From positions 25,125,501 through 25,189,500 of the forward strand of contig NC_089035.1 of assembly GCF_034140825.1 (NCBI RefSeq): a stretch of 64,000 nt of DNA, read 5' to 3'. Numbering within the stretch: position 1 is the first letter of the stretch; each line of letters begins with the position of its first letter. Origin of the DNA: Oryza sativa Japonica Group. Its lineage: Eukaryota; Streptophyta; Magnoliopsida; Poales; Poaceae. Below the pieces are notes generated by a model. That model was not told the origin of the DNA, did not search any database, and worked only from the letters and a program-made list of their open reading frames with translations. The position numbers and the translations under genes were made by a program. Shown here piece after piece: positions 1 to 9,320 of the stretch.

Positions 1-52
1 TCAAACATGTGCTAAAAAGTCAACGGTGTCAAACATTTTGAAACGGAGGGAG
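1..52. mobile_element. 3' end of a Stowaway-type MITE, cut by the window edge
   Basis: The window opens inside an AT-rich stretch with GTCAA-type motifs that ends in ACGGAGGGAG followed by TA. This is the standard right terminus of rice Stowaway (Tc1/mariner) MITEs. The left end lies outside the window. Confidence 0.6.
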
Positions 53-393
53 TATTTAGTAAAAACATCTGCACAGCAGTAAAATGGAGTCCAACGATAG
101 CAGCATATTTGGCAGATAATATCAGACATTATAGCAATGATGACATCACGTACTAATTAGTGGCTTCACAATATCACGCAAGTTGAAATTCAAAGGTTTC
201 AAATGATATCTAGAAGAATGTCGTGGGGAAATATTTTAGCGTTCTGTTCCGGGTCGCGACAAAGAACAAATCCTACAGACTGCCAATTCATTACACTCAG
301 CATTCCAATGCATATTGAAGAGTTGAAGTCTTTTACAAAAGTGCATATGGCAGAGACAATCACAACTCACAACCACGACACAAGACATACCAG

Positions 394-1066
394 TAGGGGT
401 GAAAACGGTACGGAAACGGACGGAAACCACCTTTATCGTTTTCGTTTTCATATTTTTTTCGAAATCAGAAACTCCAGATAGGAAAACGGAATCGAATATT
501 ATCGAAACCGAAAACAGAGCGAAAATGAACCATCACGGATACGGTAACGAAAATTTATCGGAATAAAAAACCCCTCAAACTGATAAATCCAATTCTCAAG
601 TCTCATCAGTCAACAATTCATCATAAACACAATCATATAAGACTAATTTTTAAGTCTCAACCGTATATCACAAAACACAATCTATGGAATAGATTATCTA
701 TGTTTAAGAGAGTAATGTTGTTGATAAATCTCAATGCAGGAAAAAAATATTCTTATGTAACTCTAGATTTGCATAACAAATATTTTTTAAAAAATAATAG
801 CCAAACACCATGGTATTCACTCTTCAGTGCTTAAAAAAAGAATCCAGGGTATTTCAGTCACAAAATTTCCGGAAATTCCGAGAAAATTTCCGGAAAGTTT
901 CCGACCGATTCCGAGTTCCGACGGAAACTGCCCTTATCATTTCCATTTCTGTTTCCGAGAAAATATTTCCGAATTCGTTTCCGTTTCCGAAAAATTCCGA
1001 CCGACAGATTCCGTTTTCGAAAATAGGTCCGGAATCTGGTAAGTTTCCGTACCGTTTTCACCCCTA
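394..1066. mobile_element. Non-autonomous hAT element, 673 bp
   Basis: The element starts TAGGGGTGAAAACGGTACGG and ends in the exact reverse complement of those 20 bases. It is flanked by 8-bp direct repeats, CATACCAG (386-393) and CGTACCAG (1067-1074), 7 of 8 matching; an 8-bp duplication is the hAT hallmark. The subterminal zones are crowded with TTCCG/CGGAA words, probably transposase-binding repeats. No transposase coding remains; the short open frames inside it are chance products of the repeats. Confidence 0.85.
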
Positions 1067-1074
1067 CGTACCAG

Positions 1075-2527
1075 CACTATGCATTTGAAATAGTGAGCAA
1101 GCTGCAGACCTCAATAAGGCATGCCAACTGCAGTGCTACATGAGCCTTCATCATTCTGTTCCAAACTGAATGGACTTTTCCTATAATATTTGTTTTCTGA
1201 TTTTTCATCAATGTCTTTTGCACTGTGCATTGGTTGCCGTTTCAATCTGTACCATGTTCCTTCATTGCAGATATGAAAGCCATTAAGGTTACATTCACAT
1301 GTGAACATTTGTTGTTTTGCATAGAAGAATCATTATTAATCAAGGGATTGCAAAAGTTCCGAACTTGAACAATGTTTTGAAGAACAGTCAAGCTGATTAG
1401 TTACTAAGTGAAATGAAATAGAAACTATTTTTGTTTAATCAGTCAGTTAATGCTGTTTACAACCATGACGCTCGGAATAGAAGTCCAACTATCTTTGGAT
1501 AGTAAAGAACGCATATCTAATAGGTTAGACCTTCAGTCAGGTTAAACATTCTGAGAACTACAAAGCTGGCAGGTAAAATATGGTACTAAATAGTAAGGTT
1601 CAGCTATCACAAATTCACAATGGACAGATGACAACATGTCTGCAATGTATAGTTCATAAACATTGATTATGCATCAAATCATAGACAGATGCAATGATCC
1701 TTCGTTAACTATGTAGAAGGTAAAGCATAGTGCCTAGGCTAAATTCCCAGCACAAACCCCCAAAGCCAAACAGCCTATGAGTAGATACGGCAAAAGGATC
1801 CAAAAGGCCAGTCTTACTTTTCCTTGAGATCAACTCTGCAAATTAATTCTGTTGGACTGTATTTCCAGATTTCTTAGCCAAGACTCAAGACATAGCAAGG
1901 AAGACATCAAACAATTAATAAGATTAAATATGATGTTGACATTAACACTGACATCAAACAATTCAGTTTTAGCTGGAGTTTCCCTGCAACACTTATTGCA
2001 CAGAAAAGTTCAATTGTTTCTATACGATATATAAGAAATGATAGGTAGTATAGTCACAGAATTTTGAGATGGCAATGCCAATCCTCAAGATATAAATACC
2101 TTTTAAGTGGAGAGAGAGAGAGATTCACTCCTAGTGTGAGAGACTGAGAGTACTCACAAGACTCAGTAAAAATTAGTCAGAACTCAGAAGAACGAGTGCT
2201 CAAAATAATGAAGGGTTTTCAGTTCTCATGCCTCTCTCTTTGTTCCTTCTTCATAAAACGGAGTGCAAAACAAAGATGCCATCCGACCATTGCAGTGAAG
2301 TTAAATGCCAACACCCAGAGTCTTCATTTGACAATATCAACAGTTTTAGCGCAAGATATCTCTCTAATTTTAGCCTTAGGATGTAATATCTTCTCCTCAA
2401 TCAGCATTGCTGCATCCAACTGTTAATTCACCAGCAGAAGAAAGAGAGCTCATAGATGGTGTCGATACTTGTTCTAGAAGGCAAGCTTCCTTAGTTGATG
2501 TTTAGTACCACGGTATGATTCTGCTCC
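1075..2527. other. Intergenic, nothing recognised
   Basis: AT-rich spacer between the hAT element and the 3' end of the PORR gene. Open frames of 60-76 codons here show no recognisable domain. A short GA-rich run lies near 2110-2122. Positions 2400-2527 probably include the 3' untranslated region of the minus-strand gene. Confidence 0.4.
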
Positions 2528-3907
2528 TCACTCAATGTAGAGTGACTCAACTCCCGAGTCATCACCACTATCTCCACCATATTCACCATCAACCTTAGTA
2601 TTCGTTCTCCGGTCACTCGCTTCACCAAGGAACTCCTCCCTCAATTCTGCTCCCCCACGACGACCGCCACCAAGCTCATCCCATCCACGACCCATGCTAG
2701 TGAACATTCGGTCCAAATTCGCCTTCTGTGGGTTCAACATGAGCAGCTCTTCCAGTTTCCGCCTCGCCGCATAAATCTCATTGGGCTCAACGAGTTCACC
2801 TTTGTAATACGCCTCCCGAAGGAACACGGTGTGCAACTTCCCCTGGTTTCCCCTCGTGGATATGTAAAATATGCCCTGGTACTTGAGCAAGAACTCTTTG
2901 ATCTTCTTGGGCACGCCGAGAGCATCACGGAACAGTGCGAGGCGCTCTAGCGTGGTTCGCTTCTCAACTGTGAGAGATAGCAGCTCATGGACCGCAGCGA
3001 CGGCGCGCTTCTCCATGCGCCGCCGCGCCTCAAGCGAGCGCAGGTCGTGGCCGGAGACGTCAGCATACGGCGACGCGTAGGGAAGCCGCTGCCATTTCCA
3101 GACCGCGATGCGGAAGTACTTGCCGATCTTGAAGCCTGGCGGGAATCGGGTGGGGAACGCGAAGCGCACGTCCTCCTCCCCGGCGCCAGGGTTGCGGTGC
3201 TCGCGGTAGTGCTGCTCCCGCGCGCGCTCGACGGCGGCGACGGAGAGGCCGGGCGGGTCGGAGGGGGAGGGCACGAACTCGACGAACTGGTCGGGGGTGA
3301 GGCGGAAGAGGGCGGGGTGGGCTTGGATGATCGACTCCGCGAAGTCGTCGGGGAGGCCGAGATCCCGGCGGAGGAGGCGGATGTGTTCGAGGCGGAGGCG
3401 GTGGTGCGGGGGCGCGAGGAGGAGGAGCTTGCGGATGCGGACGATGGAGGCGGGCAGCGAGGAGGCGACGGCGTCGGCCTCGAGGCGGAGCGCCGCGGCG
3501 GCGCGCGGGGTGAGGCGGGCGTGGAGGACGCGGTGGACGGGGTGGAGGAAGAGGTGGAACGCGTGCGGGTGGCGCAGGAGGAAGCGGCCGGCGTCGAGGG
3601 GCGCGAGGCGGAGCTGGCGCCGGGCGAGCGCGCCGAGGCGGGAGAAGGGCACGGACACGGCCCCTCCCCCGCCGCCGGCGAGCGCGGTGGGGGCGGCCGC
3701 GTAGAGGAGGAGGGAGTGGAGGGCGAGGAAGCGGCGCACCCGCTTCTGCACCTCCATGATGCCGTCGAAGGCGTGGTCCCGCACGCGCTGCTGCTTCTGC
3801 GGGAGGGTGGTGGACTTGGATGCATATCCCGCCGCGGCCGCAGCCGCCCGCCAAGGCGACGGCGGCGGCGGCGGCGGCGGCCGGAGTGCGGCGATGCGGT
3901 GGAGCAT
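2528..3907 (-). CDS. PORR-domain organelle RNA-splicing factor (WTF1-like)
   Basis: Single-exon 459-residue protein. I start it at 3907 (MLHRIAALRPPPP) because an Ala/Ser/Pro-rich organelle-targeting leader follows (to about residue 35); an in-frame upstream ATG at 4060 would add 51 residues of low-complexity sequence. The body matches the plant organelle RNA recognition (PORR, formerly DUF860) family: a VQKRVRRFL segment, repeated helical blocks with LRRDLGLPDDFAESII and HPALFRL, the RFPPGFKIGKYFR and WQRLPYASPY signatures, and a conserved C-terminal KIKEFLLKYQGIFYISTRG block. Known members bind group II introns and promote their splicing in chloroplasts or mitochondria. The compartment cannot be settled from the sequence. 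The tail is acidic. Upstream there is only a short spacer before the Pack-MULE. The exact family member is uncertain. Confidence 0.88.
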   Translation of the reverse strand: MLHRIAALRPPPPPPPSPWRAAAAAAGYASKSTTLPQKQQRVRDHAFDGIMEVQKRVRRFLALHSLLLYAAAPTALAGGGGGAVSVPFSRLGALARRQLRLAPLDAGRFLLRHPHAFHLFLHPVHRVLHARLTPRAAAALRLEADAVASSLPASIVRIRKLLLLAPPHHRLRLEHIRLLRRDLGLPDDFAESIIQAHPALFRLTPDQFVEFVPSPSDPPGLSVAAVERAREQHYREHRNPGAGEEDVRFAFPTRFPPGFKIGKYFRIAVWKWQRLPYASPYADVSGHDLRSLEARRRMEKRAVAAVHELLSLTVEKRTTLERLALFRDALGVPKKIKEFLLKYQGIFYISTRGNQGKLHTVFLREAYYKGELVEPNEIYAARRKLEELLMLNPQKANLDRMFTSMGRGWDELGGGRRGGAELREEFLGEASDRRTNTKVDGEYGGDSGDDSGVESLYIE

Positions 3908-4157
3908 TGGAGGTTTGGGGGAGGTTTTGCAGGGTGTGGTGTTGACTGGGGGCGTGATGTGTGTGTTGGATCGGGTGGTTGGTTGGTGTGGGCCTAATCG
4001 GCGTGAGAAATCTTTTGATTTGGGTGGGCTCGAGTGGTTGTGATGTGGGCCTCGTAGCATACAATTGGGCTCTTTGACCGTATAAGGCCCATTGCAACAA
4101 GGCCTACAAGATATTTCATCTCATTTATGTGTTTACACTTTATACTTGTTATATTTA

Positions 4158-5951
4158 GGAATAAGTTCACCGGAGGTCCCTCAATTTAACATCGAGATTT
4201 TTTGAGGCCCCTTAACCACAAAACTAGAAATGTGTACCTCTAAACTCACACAAACCGTTTAAAGGAGGTCCCATAGCAGTATATGTGGGTGGTTTCGCTG
4301 ATGTGGCATCCTAGTCAGAAAAAAATTAAAAAAGTACATGGGGCCCACATGCCAGTAGCACTTTTTTTTTCTTCTCCTCTCCTTCTCTTCTCTTTTATCT
4401 CTTCTCTTTCTCTGAAATCTCCTCTTTCTCTTCTTCTTCGGTGAGTGAGGCCAGCGGCGGAGAGGGCGGAGCGGCGATGGGCGGGCGGTGGGCGAGCGCG
4501 GCGGCGGGTCCGCGCGGCAGCCGAGCGGTGGCAGGCAAGCACGGCTTGCGGGCGGAGCAGCGGCAACACGAAGCGACGCCGGGATGTGGGCAGAGTGGTG
4601 ATGGGCGGCGGCGGGCGAGCAGAAGGCAAGCGCAGCGAGCTGCGGCAGAGCGGACGGCGGGCGAGCACGGTGGCGAGCGAGCGGACGAGCACGGCGGGCG
4701 GAGGAGGGGGCCGCAACGGCGGAGGTGGCCGAAGGAGGAGCGTGGCGGCGGTGGGCGAGCTCCGCCGACCTACTCAGCCCACCACGTTGCCGAAGAAAGG
4801 AAGGAGCATGGCGACGACGGTGGTGAGGCAGACGAACTCCGAGCGCGAAGGGCCCCACGCGGAGCTCCTTGGCGATGAACGCGCTGTCTGGCCACCGGCA
4901 GGACGCCCAGCGCTCGATGAAGACGATGATTGGTTGGACGAACACCTGGTAGGCGCCGACGAGGTGCACGACGTTGGCGACGTCGAGTAGCCAGAAGGAT
5001 TCGTAGAACCCTAACCCCGTGAGGAGGTTGTCCGGCAACGCGTAGCCCATGCACCCACACAACATGTAGAACACCGTCGTCGTCACCACGCTCAGCCTCG
5101 TCGCGCTCTTCATCACCTTCACCTCCGACGGTGGCGGCGCCTTGATCGTGTCATGAACAACAAAACAGAGCAAGCAGCGGTGAGCAAACAAGGTTTGCTC
5201 AGAGAAAAAAAACAGAGCAAGTTAACTTTGTAGCTAATGCCTAATGGTGTCAGTCTCACTCACTTGGATCTCGATGAGGATGTTGGAGAAGGAGTAGGCG
5301 AAGGCGATGTCACCGAATGCCTACAGGCTGCGCCACACCTTCTGCGTTGAGCTGACACCGACGCCGATGCTGATGCCGGTGAGGCTGCCATGGATCCCGC
5401 CATTGGCTGCAAATTCAGAGCTCATCACGGTAAGCAAAGACAAATTAAAGAACCAGATTATCTGTATGTGACAGAAGAATTAATGGACGTTACTCGAGCT
5501 GCGGCACGGGTCGCCATGGCCGTTGTGGAGTAAGGGTTACTCGCGCTCGTCCGCTCGCCCGCCGTCGTGCTCGTCCGCTCTAACCGCCGCCGTGCTCGGC
5601 CGCTCGCTCGCCGCCGCACTCGGCCGCTCGCCCGCAGGCCGCGCTCAACTGTTGCCGCCCGCTGTCGCTCAACTGCTATGCTCGCACGCTGCCCGCCCAT
5701 CGCCGAGATAAAGAGAAGAGAAGGAAAAGAAAAGAAAAGAAAGAAAATGTGCAACTGACATGTGGGCCCCATATACTTTTTTATTTTTTTCTGACTAGGA
5801 TGCCACGTCAGCGAAACCACTCACATATACTGCCATGGGACCTCATTTGAACGTTTTGTGTGAGTTGAGGGGTACACATTTATGGTTTTGTGGTTAAGGA
5901 ATCTTAAAAAATCTCGCTGTTAAGTTGAGGGACCTCCGGTTAACTTATTCC
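4158..5951. mobile_element. Pack-MULE (Mutator-like element) carrying an amino acid permease gene fragment
   Basis: Terminal inverted repeats of about 190 bp: 4158-4350 opens GGAATAAGTTCACCGGAGG, and 5760-5951 is its inverted copy ending in AACTTATTCC. The repeats are roughly 85-90% alike by eye. Flanking 9-bp direct repeats are TTATATTTA (4149-4157) and TTATAGTTA (5952-5960), 8 of 9 matching; long inverted repeats plus a 9-bp duplication define Mutator-like elements. GC-rich subterminal blocks (about 4440-4760 and 5500-5700) are also related to each other in inverted orientation. No transposase is present. The interior holds a minus-strand piece of a cellular permease gene, so the element belongs to the Pack-MULE class, common in rice. 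Confidence 0.9.
4765..5406 (-). pseudogene. Captured amino acid permease (AAP-type) gene fragment, decayed
   Basis: Two exon-like pieces of a plant amino acid/auxin permease lie inside the Pack-MULE. The first (5406 down to 5264) reads like an AAP transmembrane segment (GGIHGSLTGIS, then FGDIAFAYSFSNILIEIQ) and is followed by a GT donor. The second (about 5152 to 4765) continues DTIKAPPPSEVKVMKSATR, FYMLCGCMGYALPDNLLTG and VGAYQVFVQPIIVFIERW. A remnant intron between them shows the capture was of genomic DNA. The piece is not functional: the first exon has a TAG where AAPs have Gln (SLQAF), the acceptor AG before the second exon is gone, and a frame change precedes the TTVVAMLLPFFGNVVG block. 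It covers only a middle portion of a protein that is normally 450-490 residues. Confidence 0.82.
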
Positions 5952-5960
5952 TTATAGTTA

Positions 5961-6430
5961 AGGTTTGTTGTTGTTTAGTTAAATTTTGGCACGACAATAA
6001 ACTGAACATGATTTCATCATTACAGCTTTACCGAACTCCATCAAAATTTGATAATTCCGAAACCTTCTATTTATAAAACTACACCAAATTTTGATAATGA
6101 ATCAAACCAGACAACACATTTGCATCTTTATATTGGCAACATTTGGCATAGGTGGTGTTTGAATCTCCTGGAGATGAAGATGAAGATAAAGATTAAGTGT
6201 TTCACGCAAAACAAGATGTTAATAACGTGTGATTAGTTGAGTTTTAATTACTATAAACTTAAAAAATGGATTAATCTTACATTTTAGAACAACTTTCATA
6301 TATAAAGTTTTCGCACGAAACACACCGTTAGCGGTTTGAAAAGCGTGCCACGAGTATCCAAAAGTTTATCCAACTTTTGTTGGAGAAAAGAACAGGGCTT
6401 ATCAATCTTTCGCTTTACTAATAAATAATA
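5961..6430. repeat. Dispersed rice repeat remnant (core about 6150-6390)
   Basis: The block around 6215-6350 (AACGTGTGATTAGTTGAG, AAAAAATGGATTAATCTTAC, GCGGTTTGAAAAGCGTGCCA) belongs to the same family as the element entering the right edge of the window at about 63793. It looks like a non-autonomous DNA element, but I could not fix its ends or superfamily. Confidence 0.45.
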
Positions 6431-6720
6431 TTCCCTCCATCTATTTTTGATAGTCATATTTCCAAATCTGAAAATTTTATTTTTGATAGGCATATTTCAA
6501 TCCAACAACTTATCATATTGATGACTTTCTTGGATTTAATGCATGACTCTTCATTCTTCCACACATGATTGGTTACGTGGGCATTGAGAAATGTAAATAT
6601 TAATGAATCGCTTGTTTACGATGAATGACTAGTAGCATATTTAAATGGATGATAAGTAGAATTACTTATCCTTATTCTGTGTGCCAAGATGAAATATGAC
6701 AAAAAAATAGATGGAGGGAG
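6431..6720. mobile_element. Stowaway-like MITE, 290 bp
   Basis: Left end TTCCCTCCATCTATTTTTGA and right end AAAAAATAGATGGAGGGAG are inverted copies. TA dinucleotides flank both sides (6429-6430 and 6721-6722). The interior is AT-rich with no coding. TA target duplication and CTCCCTCC-type termini indicate the Tc1/mariner Stowaway group. Confidence 0.75.
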
Positions 6721-6722
6721 TA

Positions 6723-8184
6723 ATAATGTTTATTTTAGCAATGAAATGGATAGATCCTCGGACCCTGAACCATTCGCTGCAATAAATAATGGTAGGGTTT
6801 ATTTTGGCAACGAAATGTCCCATTGGCTGAAATGATCACATCATTCACATCGATTCGGAAATGGACGACGGAGTGATGAACAATGCAACATTAGTTCAGT
6901 CCTGTAAAAAGAAAAATATTACAGTGGTTCAGTCCTGTCAAAGAAACTGTAGCATACAGTTCAGCTTTGCGTAATCCAACATTGTTTAGCTCCGCGTAAT
7001 GCAAGCTCAACAATAAACTGGAGTAGGAAGGTTTCTTTGGCGTGTAGGAAGTAAGATCAGATTGTTTAGGAGTAAGCTCAATGATAATATGGATAGAACC
7101 ACCGAGTAGCATAATCCCTTTTGCTTAGGACCAAAATATACCGCTGCTGCTGCTAATAATAAGTTTATGACCGTCGTACCCGCACAGATATTCTCGTTTT
7201 TTTTATTTTTTTTTACTCCTTGGATTAGCCGACACATTATTTTCTTTGGGTTAAGAGGAATTGGCAGCATGCAGTTTCAACGGTCAATACATTGTTCCCT
7301 ATACTCTTTGCGCTCCCCTCGTGTCCGGTGTGGGAAACCAGGAATAGGCAGTTGAGGCATGCATGTATATCCCTCATGGTTTTTTAGAAAAAGGCCTAAT
7401 ATTCCGAGAAATCTAGAAGCAACCCTCCCACCACTTCTACGGAGGCAAGCTTTGATGGGCATGTTGCACGCATGGAGCTCCTCCTTGGTGAGGGGATGGT
7501 TTTAGGGTTATGGGTAGCCGTGGAAACGTGAGGCCACGTGCTTGGAGACCAAAGTAGTAGAGTGCGCCGGCTGTGTGGCCGAGGTAATGGCTGGTTCGGT
7601 CGAAAAGGGCGCCAGTGATGTGGGGCTTCTCAGCTCTAGCAGAGGGGAAGGAGATTTGTATATTATCGAGGGGGTCCTGATTGGGACCTTGGACGGCCAT
7701 GCGATGGCCTGGAGCTAAAGCTACCATGGCTGGTGACGGCAACAGGTGAAAACGGTCGTAAACGATCAAATTCGGTAGCATCTCTTTGAAAAAAATGCTC
7801 GATCAGCCGGTAATTGACCATATTTATCATTTAAACTACTCAATATCGGTATTAATAAGATGCAGAAAGAAATTAGAAAAAATAAAATTTAAAAATAGCT
7901 AAAAACGATATGGTTAGAAACAATACCCCTTATAAAAAACGGTGCTCGGGTGATAAGGAACTTTCCGTGACTGTTTTTACCCCAGTAGACGGTGGCAAGA
8001 GGAGGCGTGGGTGGAGGGCAGGGCAGGCTTCTCACAATAGCTAGACCCTCTCTTGTGCCTCACCAAAGGCCAAGCCTTCGACTTTTTGTAACCCGTCTGC
8101 CCCGCCATGTGGCCGTGTCCCCTCGCCGATGAAAAATCTCTCGCAATCGCTAAAAAAGAAAAAAGAAAAAAAAACCGAAACCCC
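6723..8184. other. Intergenic, nothing recognised
   Basis: No gene model is supported. A minus-strand open frame at 7437-7781 (114 codons) has no recognisable domain and no convincing splice context. Short AT-rich and low-complexity stretches only. Confidence 0.35.
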
Positions 8185-9119
8185 GGCAACGGGGCCCCGC
8201 GACCCGAAATCCGTTGGGTTTTTACTCTATTAGGGTGTATAAACGTTCCAAACATCATACCCATGGGTACGTTAACGGGCAAAACCTTCACCCATCGGGT
8301 ACACGAGTGTGGGTACGTTCTCCTGTCACCCGAACCCATTAACCCGTGGGTTGAAAATACCCATAGGCCTAGCCCAATATGCACATGGCCCAAGGCCCAC
8401 AACCATCAAAACCCTAGGTATAAATCCTATTTTCCTTACTCCTCTAAACTCTATTCCCCTTCTCCTCCTCTCATCTCCCTCCTGTCTCCGTTTCTCCACC
8501 GCCCCCATCCCCCAAGCGGCCAAGCCACGGCCGCACCGCACGGGCGCACGCCACACGCCGGCACGCCACTGCACAGGCGCGCACGGCCGCAACACCAGCC
8601 GCCAGCCGGTCTCGGTCGTGCTGATGGAGTAGGGGCGCCGCTGTGCGAGCAGCCGCCAGCGTGGGGGCGGACATCCACCGCGTCGGTCGCTGCCTGAGGC
8701 AGGGTCCAGGGAGTCAGGGACGCTGCCTCCTGGGGGCGGGATAGCCACCGCGTCGGTCGCCGCTTGGGGGCAGGGGTGCAGTGAGGTAGGTCGCTGGATC
8801 CGGCTGGGGCCGTGACCGTGAGTAGAGATGGTTTGCTGTTAATTTTGCAATGTGGATGGCTGTATGTATCCTGTATGGTTTGTTTGAGCCTTAGTTTTTC
8901 AATCTTGCTGTGTACATATCATTGCAGCCTATAACCAAAATTGTTGCAACGGGTGTGGGTACTCATTTTCAATGGGTACCCATCACCCGTGCGGGTGCGG
9001 GTATAGGAGAATTTCTCACTCGTGAGTGGGTGTGGGTTTTCTAGTGGGCAGATTTAGTTTTAATGGGTGTGGGTACGGAGAGTGGAAACCCGTTGGGTCC
9101 ATACCCGTTGCCATCTCTA
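8185..9119. mobile_element. hAT-like non-autonomous element next to the CENP-C promoter
   Basis: The right end reads ATACCCGTTGCCATCTCTA; its reverse complement TAGAGATGGCAACGGGTA is a typical plant hAT terminus. The left end starts GGCAACGGGGCCCCGCG, matching the right end after its first seven bases. An exact 8-bp direct repeat, GAAACCCC, sits immediately outside both ends (8177-8184 and 9120-9127). The left terminus appears to lack the outermost TAGAGAT. GGGTA/TACCC words are frequent near both ends, as in hAT subterminal repeats. The interior is GC-rich and may hold non-hAT sequence. The element ends 201 bp upstream of the CENP-C ATG. Confidence 0.65.
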
Positions 9120-9320
9120 GAAACCCCCCCGTTACCCCTCGCCATTTCGCCAACCTCCCGGCTCCCGCTGCCAGTTTCGATTTTTGAAACGCACACAACA
9201 GGGGGGCCAAATCGCCCCCATTCCCCGTTCCAATCCTCCATCCCCCACCCCACCCCCACGCTCGCTGGGAGCTCTCCGCCACCCCGCGCGGCGGCGAGAT
9301 CGAGGCGCCGCCGCCGCCGT

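Noticed and set aside
2987-3997. 336-codon plus-strand open frame opposite the PORR gene
   Set aside because: It is the GC-rich shadow of the minus-strand gene; its Gly/Glu/Arg/Val composition has no domain and the other strand has clear PORR motifs.
4259-5191. 310-codon minus-strand open frame as an intact permease gene
   Set aside because: Only the first third matches a permease; the rest is Pack-MULE subterminal sequence read through, and the permease part is decayed.
8107-8748. Overlapping 140-196-codon frames upstream of CENP-C
   Set aside because: They lie within the hAT-like element and its GC-rich interior and change strand freely; no domain recognised.
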